Notes: generated by a model not told the origin, from the sequence alone. 27,421 bases of DNA from JAAUTS01 sp038250235 (GCA_038250235.1 JBBSCO010000039.1:1-27421); one strand, 5' to 3'. Shown: positions 8,507-15,550, counted from the first letter of the stretch. Made by a program: numbers and translations.

Positions 8507-8835
8507 GGATTCCCCCCTGTTAACGGGCTGGGTTTCCCGCCTGTCTTGGGCATCTTTTTCGTGCGGATTCCCGGCTTGGCCATAATTTCGAGGTAGATGG
8601 TCGGAGTCATTTCAGCCGAGGCCCGATCGATGGCTCCGATCAGATCTTCTGTGTGACATACTGCTGCTGTTTCTTTGTCCTTTCCGCTTTTGCAGTCAAA
8701 ATCCCAATAATCCACCCCTTCAGGCAGGCGTTTACGGCGCTCGCGCTTAAGATATTTACGGACGTCCTGCTTGATGCCTTCCATCACACGGGCCGGTTCT
8801 TTACCTGGGAGGCTGAGGGGGAAAGTCTTTCTCAT
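8503..8835 (-). CDS. DUF6172-like conserved hypothetical protein
   Basis: A 110-residue basic protein, with no membrane segment. The N-terminal block (MRKTFPLSLPGKEPARVMEG, then a Lys/Arg helix KYLKRERRKRLPEG followed by YWDFDC) and the final IYLEIMAKPG match my memory of the DUF6172 family, whose members share this order of motifs; no function is known. The C-terminal 15 residues are a Lys/Pro/Gly tail. The stop codon overlaps the engB start by 4 nt, which suggests the two proteins are made together and hints at a ribosome- or RNA-related role, also in line with the strongly basic helix. That link is inference. Confidence 0.8.
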   Translation of the reverse strand: MRKTFPLSLPGKEPARVMEGIKQDVRKYLKRERRKRLPEGVDYWDFDCKSGKDKETAAVCHTEDLIGAIDRASAEMTPTIYLEIMAKPGIRTKKMPKTGGKPSPLTGGNP

Positions 8836-8950
8836 GAGGGGTGAGTATGCACGCAGGTTGCCGGAAAGGAAAAGAATTCAAAAGAAGCCCTGCATTGGTT
8901 GGCCCGATAAACACAGTGAGGAAAATTCCAAAAATTAGCGCCATTTCTCG

Positions 8951-8983
8951 TCTTTGGCGGGCACTACAATTTCCCGCCAAAGA
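8951..8983. repeat. perfect 11-bp inverted repeat over a stop codon
   Basis: TCTTTGGCGGG (8951-8961) and CCCGCCAAAGA (8973-8983) pair perfectly around an 11-nt loop that contains the stop codon of the minus-strand membrane protein (8964-8966). No T tract follows on either strand, so a classic intrinsic terminator is not supported; it may mark the mRNA 3' end or protect it. Confidence 0.6.
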
Positions 8984-9347
8984 GTCCGTTATAGACAATC
9001 TGCAACCAAGCCAAACCTATACCTGCCCCCAGAAGGTTGATCAGCGGAAACAGCAGAAACAAACGCGCCCTGCGGAAATGGTCCATGACATAACAGAGCC
9101 AGGCCAGAATGGTGCTGCTCAAGAGAACGAACGGGAAACTGAAAAAGCTGAGAAAGAGAAGGATGGTTGCAGGGTTTTCCGTCGCCCTGTGGGCATCGAA
9201 CATCCGGATTGAGGCCACAGCCGGGGGAAAAGCCAGAACTGCTCCCAGCACAAAGAGAACCGTGAAAACGGCCAGGAGTCGCCGGGTCTGTTTACGGGCT
9301 ATCTCCTGCCGGGCCGCATCCCTCTTTTCCTTGCTGACTCTGTTCAT
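8964..9347 (-). CDS. small integral membrane protein, unknown function
   Basis: A 127-residue protein with a short basic N-terminal tail (MNRVSKEKRDAARQEIARKQ) and three hydrophobic segments at about 23-48, 60-87 and 94-120. The tail should stay in the cytosol. I recognise no family motif. The start is the ATG at 9347; it is the first gene upstream of the DUF6172-like/engB pair on the same strand, with a 128-bp gap. The last codons form half of a perfect inverted repeat that spans the stop. It is divergent from pyrH. Confidence 0.65.
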   Translation of the reverse strand: MNRVSKEKRDAARQEIARKQTRRLLAVFTVLFVLGAVLAFPPAVASIRMFDAHRATENPATILLFLSFFSFPFVLLSSTILAWLCYVMDHFRRARLFLLFPLINLLGAGIGLAWLQIVYNGLFGGKL

Positions 9348-9491
9348 CCTGAGCCCAGTTTAAACCAAAAAGATCCAGAAAGCTGTGAAAAATTCAGAAT
9401 CGCGTCTTCTCGACCAAACAGGCTGACCTTCTTTTTTATGCGCCTTTTACGCCATGGCATGAAACATTCCTCCGGCTTTTCCTGCCGCAGG

Positions 9492-9532
9492 GTAAAGCTT
9501 TCGCGTTGACAGCTTTACCGCTGTCATACGAT
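9492..9532 (+). promoter_or_regulatory. sigma70-like promoter within nested inverted repeats, upstream of pyrH
   Basis: A perfect TTGACA (9506-9511) lies 33 bp before the pyrH start. Possible -10 boxes are TACGAT (9527-9532, spacer 15) or GATAGT (9530-9535, spacer 18); both match TATAAT at 4 of 6. Two overlapping perfect inverted repeats cover the -35 box: GTAAAGCT (9492-9499) with AGCTTTAC (9511-9518), and GACAGC (9508-9513) with GCTGTC (9520-9525). They cannot form together, so an operator or alternative RNA structures are possible. Confidence 0.45.
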
Positions 9533-9543
9533 AGTCACAGAGA

Positions 9544-10287
9544 ATGTCCTCTTCATCCAAATCCCGTCCCAAGAAAAAAGCCGTTTATAAACGTATCATC
9601 CTCAAACTAAGCGGGGAAGTGCTGGGAGACGACAACGACCACATCTCCTCCGAACTGACCCATAGTATCGCCCGACAGATCAAAGAAATCCATGAAATGG
9701 GCGTGCAGGTGGCCCTCGTCATCGGCGGAGGCAATATCTGGCGCGGCCTGACCCGCAGTAATACCGGCATGGACCGCACCACCGCCGACTACATGGGCAT
9801 GCTGGCCACCGTCATCAATGGTCTGGCCCTGCAGGATGCCCTCGAACGGGAAGGTGTCTTCACCCGGGTCCAGACTGCGATTGAAATGAAAAATGTGGCC
9901 GAACCCTTCATCCGCCGCCGCGCCATCCGTCATCTCGAGAAAAAACGCGTCGTCATCTTCGTTGCCGGCACCGGTAACCCCTACTTCTCCACGGATACCA
10001 CGGCAGCACTCCGCGCCAGTGAAATCAATGCCGACGTCATCCTCAAAGCCACCAAGGTGGATGGTGTCTACGATTCCGACCCAAAAAAGAATCCCCAGGC
10101 CAAACGTTTCACGAATGTCAGCTACATTGACGCACTCCGCCTGCGACTGAAAGTGATGGATTCCACTGCCTTCAGCCTCTGCATGGACAATAATGTTCCG
10201 ATTATCATTTTTGATATGTTCAAAAAAGGCAACCTGAAGCGGGTTGCTCTCGGCGAAAAAGTGGGCACGCTGGTATCTGACAAATAA
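9544..10287 (+). CDS. pyrH: UMP kinase
   Basis: A 247-residue amino-acid-kinase-fold enzyme that phosphorylates UMP to UDP with ATP, the entry to UTP and CTP synthesis. The bacterial PyrH blocks are all present: KRIILKLSGEVLG near residue 16, VALVIGGGNIWRG, the TADYMGMLATVINGLALQDAL helix region, AGTGNPYFSTDT, and KATKVDGVYDSDP. Length is slightly above the usual 240 because of a basic N-terminal tail (SSSSKSRPKKK). It is followed by frr after 75 bp, the common pyrH-frr pair, but the usual upstream rpsB-tsf is absent; instead a divergent membrane-protein gene lies upstream. A promoter-like TTGACA is found just before the start. Confidence 0.98.
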   Translation: MSSSSKSRPKKKAVYKRIILKLSGEVLGDDNDHISSELTHSIARQIKEIHEMGVQVALVIGGGNIWRGLTRSNTGMDRTTADYMGMLATVINGLALQDALEREGVFTRVQTAIEMKNVAEPFIRRRAIRHLEKKRVVIFVAGTGNPYFSTDTTAALRASEINADVILKATKVDGVYDSDPKKNPQAKRFTNVSYIDALRLRLKVMDSTAFSLCMDNNVPIIIFDMFKKGNLKRVALGEKVGTLVSDK

Positions 10288-10362
10288 AGCGGGAGCCCCG
10301 CCTCGACACCCTTTCAAACCCAAAACCGAAAACTTAAATCTTAAAACTGAAAACTGAGACCT

Positions 10363-10923
10363 ATGGCTGCTGATGATGTTTTGCTGGAATGTGAAGAGAA
10401 GATGGATAAAACCGTGAGCCGGTTGCAGGATGAATTTTCTGCTGTCCGCACCGGCAAAGCCTCCCCCGCCCTGGTGGAACATATCAGGGTGGACTGCTAC
10501 GGCACCAGCATGACCATGCGGGAACTGGCGGGCATTACGACGCCCGAACCACGCATGATCCTGATACAACCCTGGGACGGGGCCAACGTCGATCCGATCC
10601 GCAAAGCCATCGAAGAATCCAAGCTGGGCATCAATCCAATGGTGGACGGGAAAATGATCCGCGTGCCCATTCCCGAACTTTCCGAAGAACGCCGGCGCGA
10701 CCTGATCAAAGTGGTCAAAAAGATTGCCGAAGACGGACGCATTGCCGTCCGTCACGAGCGCCGTGGAGCCATGGACGCCCTGAAAAAACTGCTGAAGGAA
10801 GGCGACCTGACGGAAGACCAGCAAGCCGATTCGGAAGAAGAAGTGCAGAAGCTGACCGACACCTACATCGGGAAGATTGACAAATCGATGGAGTCCAAAG
10901 AGGTCGAACTTCTCAAGGTCTAG
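10363..10923 (+). CDS. frr: ribosome recycling factor
   Basis: A 186-residue protein (family norm 185) that, with EF-G, splits the post-termination ribosome. The characteristic blocks are present: LQDEFSAVRTGKASPALVEH in the first long helix, GTSMTMRELAGITTPEPR in the beta domain, and the closing helices with VRHERRGAMDALKKL and LTDTYIGKIDKSMESKEVELLKV-type tail. The start ATG follows an A-rich 75-bp spacer after pyrH with repeated AAAACTGAAAACT-like words. The pair is likely one transcript. Immediately after the stop lies the hairpin cluster that reaches tRNA-Ala. Confidence 0.98.
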   Translation: MAADDVLLECEEKMDKTVSRLQDEFSAVRTGKASPALVEHIRVDCYGTSMTMRELAGITTPEPRMILIQPWDGANVDPIRKAIEESKLGINPMVDGKMIRVPIPELSEERRRDLIKVVKKIAEDGRIAVRHERRGAMDALKKLLKEGDLTEDQQADSEEEVQKLTDTYIGKIDKSMESKEVELLKV

Positions 10924-10931
10924 GGTCTGGG

Positions 10932-11125
10932 TTTGTCCTTCGGACGGACTACGGACTCCACTTGAAATGTGGAGGTAAGGGGATGTTTCATCCTTTGGAT
11001 GAAAGTTGTGAATGGAGCTTCGCAAATCTGGCAATCGCTGTCGCGATGAAACAAACGAACTCCGTTCGAATCATGTTGGATTTGTCCTTCGGACGGACTC
11101 CACATGATATGTGGAGGTAAGGGGA
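10932..11125. repeat. cluster of short perfect hairpins with an imperfect direct repeat that copies the tRNA 3' end
   Basis: This covers the long non-coding stretch between frr and the tRNA. It holds a series of small inverted repeats, mostly with three-base loops: GTCC-TTC-GGAC (10935-10945, again 11084-11094), TTTCATCC-TTT-GGATGAAA (10986-11004), ATCGC-TGTC-GCGAT (11034-11047), CGAAC-TCC-GTTCG (11056-11068), and TCCACAT-GAT-ATGTGGA (11099-11115). A direct repeat of about 45 bp is also seen: copy 1 at 10932-10983 and copy 2 at 11081-11125, differing by an extra ACGGACT in copy 1 and a few bases. Copy 2 includes the last 14 bases of the tRNA gene; copy 1 is a stray duplicate of them. Confidence 0.75.
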
Positions 11126-11184
11126 TTCGAACCCCTGGCCTCTTCATTGCGAACGAAGCGCTCTACCAACTGAGCTATACCCCC
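11112..11184 (-). tRNA. tRNA-Ala (anticodon CGC)
   Basis: A complete 73-nt cloverleaf on the minus strand: acceptor arms GGGGGTA/TACCTCC, D stem GCTC/GAGC, anticodon stem CTTCG/TGAAG with loop TTCGCAA (anticodon CGC, reading GCG), T stem AGGGG/CCCCT with loop TTCGAAT, discriminator A73. The acceptor has the G3-U70 wobble pair, the identity element of alanine tRNA. CCA is not encoded. The 3' end is embedded in a 7-bp hairpin (11099-11115). A protein frame across this gene (VRIPLPP-type peptide) is the usual tRNA artefact. Confidence 0.97.
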
Positions 11185-11322
11185 GGCTAACCAAATTCCG
11201 AAATCAAGGGACTACGTCCAAAATGAAGAACCCAATTAGTTCGGATTAGAAGGAAAACGTATCACAGCACCCCGACACGAGACAATCATTGTTTCAGAGG
11301 CGCTCTTCCCTACGCAAGAAGG

Positions 11323-13080
11323 CTATTCCCGGAACTGCATCCGGTGGAGCTTGGCATAGATGCCGTCCATGGCCAGGAGTTCTACGTGTTTGCCCTGCTC
11401 CACGATCCTGCCCTGTTCCATGACCAGTATACGGTCGGCGTTGACCACGGTGGATAGACGATGGGCGATGACAATGGAGCTGCGGTTTTTCATCAGGCGC
11501 TCCAGGGCATCCTGGATAAGACGTTCGGATTGGGAATCCAAGGCCGACGTGGCTTCGTCCAAAATCAGGATTTTAGGATCTTTTAAAACAACCCGGGCAA
11601 TGGCCAGGCGTTGGCGCTGCCCACCGGATAGTTTCACCCCTCTTTCCCCGATCTCACTTTCATAACCATGCGGTAGTTTGCGGATGAACTCGTGGGCATT
11701 GGCGGCCACGGCGGCGGTGAACATGTCCTCGTCGGAGGCGTCCGGGCGGGCGTATTTGATATTTTCCGCCAGGGTGCCGGCAAAGAGCAGATTGTCCTGC
11801 ATGACGATCCCGATCTGGCGGCGCAGGGATTGGACATTGAAGTCGCGGATGTCCCGTCCGTCGATGCGGATGGTGCCGGTGGTGGGGTCGTAAAAACGGG
11901 CGAGCAGGGTAATGATGGTGCTCTTGCCCGCGCCGCTGGGTCCTACCAGTGCGATCATTTCGCCCGGGTTGACCTTGAAGGAAACATCCTGAATGGTGGC
12001 CTGACCGGGACGGTAGGCGAAACTGACCTGATCAAAGAAAACTTCGCCCTGGACATTTTTCAGGGCGGGCAATTTTTCGTTTTCAGGAATGTGGGGTTGG
12101 GTATCAAGGACGCTGAAAATTTTATCCAGAGCGACAATGGCCCGCTGAATCACGGCATTGGCATCGACCACACGGGTGATGGGGGCGTAGAGCATGCCCA
12201 GATAGAGGTTGAAAGCAGTTAGATCCCCGATGCTAAAACCGTTGATTTTGTAGATGGCCAGATAGGCTCCATAGGCCAGCACGGTCAAAGCCCCGATTCC
12301 GGCAATGGTCTCAGCTCCGACACCCAACAGAGTATTGCGCCACATTACGCGGTTGAAGTTGCGATAATCGGACTCGATGCCGCCACGAAAATGTTCGGTT
12401 TCGGTTTCTTCCGTGGCGAAGGCTTTGACCAGGCGGGTGCTGGCGATGCGTTCGTTGAGGAAGCCTAGCACCTTGTCCCAATTGCGGCGGTGGATGCGGG
12501 CTTCCACCCGGAGTCGGCGGCGGTGCCACAGGAAGTTAAAAACGAAAAGAGGCAGCACGGCGTAGGTGACCAGCGCAAGTTTCCAGTCCATGAACATCAG
12601 CACCACGAGCACGCCGAGAATGGTGACCAGATCGCCGATCATATTGACCGAGGCACCTGTCACCAGATTATGCATGGCACTGGTATCTTCGCTGATGCGC
12701 GAGACGATTTTCCCGGTGTGGCGCTCCTCATAGAATTTGAGGGAAAGTTTTTGCAGATGGGAAAAAATGCTGACCCGCATGTCACAGGTGACCCGCATGC
12801 CGGTGCGTTGGAGAAGATAGTTGCGTGCCAAGAGAACTGCGGAACGGCATAGAACCACGACCAGGAAAAGCCAAAGGAAAACCTGAATGCTGAGCCACGG
12901 ATCGCTGGCTATCACGGCATCGATGACCTTCTTGATCAGCCAGGGCTTGGCTATATCAAGTGACGAAACCAGAAAAATCAGGAAGAAGATAAAGGCGAGC
13001 TTGCCGAAATAGGGTTTAAGGTAACCGTAAAACCGGACCATGACAGGCCATGTGTCCAACCGCGTGGAGCGCTGCTTCAT
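11323..13080 (-). CDS. ABC exporter, fused permease/ATPase (MsbA-like)
   Basis: A 585-residue half-transporter that would work as a homodimer in the inner membrane. The N-terminal half (about 1-325) has six membrane helices of the type I exporter fold, with a coupling region rich in Arg (RISEDT, RVEARIHRRN). The C-terminal ATPase has Walker A GPSGAGKST at residues 380-388 (Lys386), Q-loop MQDNLLF, signature LSGGQRQR near 482, Walker B ILILDEATSALD near 505 and the switch His in VIAHRLSTV. Length fits MsbA/BmrA-type proteins. The substrate cannot be decided: lipid A-core flipping is possible in this lipid A-making organism, but drug or lipid exporters look alike. It is a single gene; tRNA-Ala lies downstream on the same strand. 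Confidence 0.93.
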   Translation of the reverse strand: MKQRSTRLDTWPVMVRFYGYLKPYFGKLAFIFFLIFLVSSLDIAKPWLIKKVIDAVIASDPWLSIQVFLWLFLVVVLCRSAVLLARNYLLQRTGMRVTCDMRVSIFSHLQKLSLKFYEERHTGKIVSRISEDTSAMHNLVTGASVNMIGDLVTILGVLVVLMFMDWKLALVTYAVLPLFVFNFLWHRRRLRVEARIHRRNWDKVLGFLNERIASTRLVKAFATEETETEHFRGGIESDYRNFNRVMWRNTLLGVGAETIAGIGALTVLAYGAYLAIYKINGFSIGDLTAFNLYLGMLYAPITRVVDANAVIQRAIVALDKIFSVLDTQPHIPENEKLPALKNVQGEVFFDQVSFAYRPGQATIQDVSFKVNPGEMIALVGPSGAGKSTIITLLARFYDPTTGTIRIDGRDIRDFNVQSLRRQIGIVMQDNLLFAGTLAENIKYARPDASDEDMFTAAVAANAHEFIRKLPHGYESEIGERGVKLSGGQRQRLAIARVVLKDPKILILDEATSALDSQSERLIQDALERLMKNRSSIVIAHRLSTVVNADRILVMEQGRIVEQGKHVELLAMDGIYAKLHRMQFRE

Positions 13081-13213
13081 GAATGTGCCTTTCAGCCTTA
13101 GCTTCCATTACACGCACTGCAAGTGCATTATTAAACCCGTTGGTAGGGAAACATCACTTTGACAAGTAAAAAATGAATTCGTCTTTTTTTGGAAAATGGG
13201 TTAATCTTAACAA

Positions 13214-13660
13214 ATGAAAATTCTTTCGTCTGTTTTTCTTCTCCTGCTCCTGTTGCTGTCCGCTTCCCATTTACCGGCCCAGAAAAGCAATGTGGCGCTG
13301 GAGGGAATTCCTCCACAGATCATTCCTATTATCCGCAACATTGAACAAAAATATACCCCGGCCGACCTGATGCAGATGGTGCAGAAGGCGACGCCCACTG
13401 GTTGGAAAATTATCCAGGAAAAAACGAAGCTGACAGAAGCGGGCCAGCCCCAGGGTTTTACCATGAATGATTTTGAGCGCCTGCCGGAAAAAGAACAGCA
13501 GGCACTTATCGCCGCAATTCAGCCTGTGATCATGAATGCCGTCGCGCAACTGACTCAGCAGGAACAGATGCAGTTGTTGACCATGGCCAAGGGTTTTGAT
13601 CCCAATACCATCATCACGCCGGTCATGGGAATGGTCACAAAGACAGAAGTGAAGAAGTAA
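13214..13660 (+). CDS. small secreted protein of unknown function
   Basis: A 148-residue protein with a signal peptide (MKI, then a run of Leu, cleavage probably after PAQ at about residue 23). The mature part is mainly helical, Gln- and Met-rich (QQALIAAIQPVIMNAV, LTQQEQMQLLTMAKG), with no Cys and no recognised domain. It ends with a Lys tail. No clear ribosome-binding site is seen. It stands alone between the divergent ABC exporter and the convergent pterin dehydratase. Function unknown; a periplasmic role is inferred only from the signal peptide. Confidence 0.65.
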   Translation: MKILSSVFLLLLLLLSASHLPAQKSNVALEGIPPQIIPIIRNIEQKYTPADLMQMVQKATPTGWKIIQEKTKLTEAGQPQGFTMNDFERLPEKEQQALIAAIQPVIMNAVAQLTQQEQMQLLTMAKGFDPNTIITPVMGMVTKTEVKK

Positions 13661-13771
13661 AGCGCAGGGAAAGGTGCCCGCTAAACACGCCAAAGTTCGC
13701 TAAAATCGGGGACGCCCGATGCATGATTTCAGTTCTGTCATTTCCGCCCCCCTTTTTCTTTTCGCGTTTTT

Positions 13772-13789
13772 TAGCGCCTTTAGCGCCTT
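13772..13789. repeat. short tandem repeat
   Basis: Two exact copies of the 9-mer TAGCGCCTT lie end to end in the convergent gap before the pterin dehydratase. The surrounding gap (13661-13810) also has related GCTAAA/TTTAGC words and a small ATCGGG-GACG-CCCGAT hairpin near 13705-13720, but no clear terminator. Confidence 0.55.
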
Positions 13790-13810
13790 TATTGGGCAAC
13801 CCTCCCATCT

Positions 13811-14101
13811 TTAAAATTTCTTAGCCAGCTTTTCCATCTTGCCTGCGAGGGTGAAATCCAGTTCTGTGATGCCCCCGGCATCATGCGTTTGCAGATCAAC
13901 CATGACGGAAGACCAGACGTTGAACCATTCCGGATGATGATTCATTTTCTCCGCTACCAAGGCACAGGCCGTCATGAAGGAGAAGGCTTGGACAAAGTCC
14001 TTGAATTTGAATTCGCGATGCAGTTTCTTCTTTTTCAACTGCCATGAGGGAAGGCTGCGCAACTTTGCCTTGATGTCTGGGGTTGATAGTTTGGAGGGCA
14101 T
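13811..14101 (-). CDS. pterin-4a-carbinolamine dehydratase (4a-hydroxytetrahydrobiopterin dehydratase)
   Basis: A 96-residue enzyme (EC 4.2.1.96) that dehydrates the 4a-carbinolamine formed by aromatic amino acid hydroxylases; in many bacteria without such hydroxylases its role is unclear. The signature is complete: Glu51-Lys-Met-Asn-His55-His56-Pro57, Trp63, His73 and Asp82 in EKMNHHPEWFNVW...QTHDAGGITELD. The frame stays open to an ATG at 14230, but that 43-residue extension reads through a perfect palindrome and has a random composition. The ATG at 14101 gives the normal family length and begins just before the conserved N terminus; a GGGAGG lies directly against it, closer than usual for a ribosome-binding site. 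No hydroxylase gene is nearby. Confidence 0.93.
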   Translation of the reverse strand: MPSKLSTPDIKAKLRSLPSWQLKKKKLHREFKFKDFVQAFSFMTACALVAEKMNHHPEWFNVWSSVMVDLQTHDAGGITELDFTLAGKMEKLAKKF

Positions 14102-14143
14102 CCTCCCAACATAGAGCCGGAATCCTGGTCGGCCAAGGGTTTC

Positions 14144-14170
14144 GTGGCTTGGGCATCTTGCCCAAGCTAC
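14144..14170. repeat. palindromic hairpin with three-base loop
   Basis: GCTTGGGCA (14147-14155), loop TCT, TGCCCAAGC (14159-14167): a perfect 9-bp stem that extends to 12 bp (14144-14170) with one G-T pair. It shares the stem-triloop-stem geometry of the hairpins near the tRNA gene and lies in the 5' region of the pterin dehydratase gene (minus strand). The rest of the gap 14102-14420 holds the REP-like element and the doubtful frame described next. Confidence 0.65.
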
Positions 14171-14269
14171 CTTCGTGTCGGCCAGTTTTTTAAATTTGGG
14201 GGAAAAGCTCCCGTGAGCAATGACGATCATTGCGGGCTTTCCTTTTCGTTTTTGGAATCCTTTGCCATT

Positions 14270-14352
14270 GTAGGAGCAACCTCGTGTCGCGGAGGGTAGT
14301 TACTAATAGATCCGTGGGATAGACTACAGTCGCGGCGGGAGGTCGCTCCTAC
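14270..14352. repeat. REP-like palindromic element
   Basis: The arms GTAGGAGCAACCT (14270-14282) and AGGTCGCTCCTAC (14340-14352) are inverted with one mismatch in 13. The interior also has complementary words (TCGCGG, GTAGT/ACTAC), so the 83 bp could fold into one long imperfect hairpin. The GTAGGAGC...GCTCCTAC ends are typical of dispersed extragenic palindromes of the REP type mobilised by RAYT transposases. Only one clear copy is in the window, so the dispersed nature is assumed. Confidence 0.6.
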
Positions 14353-14446
14353 CAGAAACACGGCTCAGGGCTGCGTTGATCTCTTCCAATAGAATATCGA
14401 TGGGATACTGGGAAACAAACTCAAGCCTGTAAGGATCTATGGACTT
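14324..14446 (-). pseudogene. possible coding relic or alternative frame after nagZ
   Basis: On the minus strand, in a different frame from nagZ, 41 codons are open between a TGA (14447-14449) and a TAG (14324-14326). The middle reads YRLEFVSQYPIDILLEEIN and then AALSRVSG, a natural-looking amphipathic helix, before running into the REP-like arm. There is no start codon at its head. It could be the tail of a decayed gene, the product of a frameshift at the end of nagZ, or chance. I recognise no family. Confidence 0.25.
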
Positions 14447-15485
14447 TCAATCGGAGTGCTTTGATTTCTTCGTTGATGGTCAGGAAAGCTGCCTCATCGA
14501 AAGACTTCGGCGCGGGAGCCAGTTTGGCTTTCAGGTTGGCAACGGACTCCAGGGCAGGCTGCCACGTTGCTTCAGGCATCAAGGCAATTTGATCGCAGGC
14601 AATCTCCACACAGGCCGGGTTGTGACAGAACAACAACAATTCTTCTCCCGCTTCGATGGCCAGGCGTGTGGCTTCGGCGGCTCCATAACGGTTGGCAATG
14701 GCTCCCATTTCCAGATCGTCGGTCATGATCGCCCCTTGGTAACCCAGCTCCTCCCTTAGAAGTCCGTTTACGATCGCGCGGGACATGGAGGCGGGGAAAG
14801 GTTCCTTGTGCCATGCGGTGAAATGCCCGTGACCGATCATGAAGCACTCGGCCTTGGGCACAAAAGCCCGGAAGGCAGTGAGTTCATCACGTCCGATTTC
14901 TTCCTTGGACCGCGTGATCCTGGGAAGTTCCCCATGTGGATCGAGCTCGCAGAAGGTGTAACCGGGAAAGTGTTTGGCCGTGCCCAGAACGCCAGCGGAT
15001 TGCATTCCTTCGAGAAAAGCACCGGCCTGCGCAATGACACTGGACGGGTTGTTTCCGTAACAGCGTCCGCGCAGAGAATTGTCAGCAGCTTCATCCAGGG
15101 TGTAATCCACAACGGGCGCCAGATTCAGATTGAATCCCAGACTACGAAGCAATTGTCCGGTTAAAACGCCATGCTCCCTGGACCAGGCCGCGTTGGCCGC
15201 CAGCCCCAGTTCCAGGCCCGAGGGAGGAATCTCCCCCACGGCTTTAAGACGCGAAACGCGGCCGCCTTCCTGATCGATGGTGATGATAGGAGGCGTTTCG
15301 CAGAGTTCATTCAGTTCGGAGACCAGTTCGAAGATCTGCCGGGCGGATTCCAAGTTGCGGTTAAAAAGAATGAACCCACCGGGCTGGATGCGTTGGATCA
15401 TGCTGCGAAGCCCGGCGGTCAGGCGGGGGCCCGGGACGCCCATGATGAGGAGTTGGCCGGGAGCGGAGGAAATCGTCATCTTCAT
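14421..15485 (-). CDS. nagZ: beta-N-acetylhexosaminidase NagZ, glycoside hydrolase family 3
   Basis: A 354-residue cytosolic enzyme (from the ATG at 15485) that removes N-acetylglucosamine from muropeptides during cell-wall recycling (EC 3.2.1.52). Family features: GGFILFNRN and IDQEGGRV near the N terminus, LAPVVD, the substrate-binding KHFPG at 171-175, the Asp182-x-His184 dyad that replaces a normal acid/base in NagZ, and the nucleophile Asp257 in MTDDLEMGAI. Spacing matches the E. coli enzyme closely. The frame extends upstream to a TTG at 15548, but those 21 residues are not conserved-looking and the two ATG codons at 15485 and 15479 fit the family start. It is divergent from the RelE-like gene. 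No other recycling gene is adjacent. Confidence 0.95.
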   Translation of the reverse strand: MKMTISSAPGQLLIMGVPGPRLTAGLRSMIQRIQPGGFILFNRNLESARQIFELVSELNELCETPPIITIDQEGGRVSRLKAVGEIPPSGLELGLAANAAWSREHGVLTGQLLRSLGFNLNLAPVVDYTLDEAADNSLRGRCYGNNPSSVIAQAGAFLEGMQSAGVLGTAKHFPGYTFCELDPHGELPRITRSKEEIGRDELTAFRAFVPKAECFMIGHGHFTAWHKEPFPASMSRAIVNGLLREELGYQGAIMTDDLEMGAIANRYGAAEATRLAIEAGEELLLFCHNPACVEIACDQIALMPEATWQPALESVANLKAKLAPAPKSFDEAAFLTINEEIKALRLKVHRSLQA

Positions 15486-15550
15486 ATCAAACAGGATTTT
15501 ACCCTCTTTACAAGATCGTCGCGACCCCGTTAGATCAATGTTTTCCAACC

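Noticed and set aside
9607..11034. 475-codon minus-strand frame antisense to pyrH and frr
   Set aside because: Composition (many His, Phe, Asp, Gly) is that of a codon shadow, and pyrH and frr on the other strand are certain.
10920..11147. Minus-strand open frame with a GVRIPLPPH peptide
   Set aside because: It is read through the tRNA-Ala gene and the hairpin cluster; the VRIPLPP peptide is the well-known artefact of translating tRNA 3' ends.
13159..13164. TTGACA upstream of the secreted protein at 13214
   Set aside because: No acceptable -10 box at 15-19 bp downstream, so no promoter is called.
14102..14230. N-terminal extension of the pterin dehydratase to the ATG at 14230
   Set aside because: The extension reads through a perfect palindrome and exceeds family length; the ATG at 14101 gives a complete domain.
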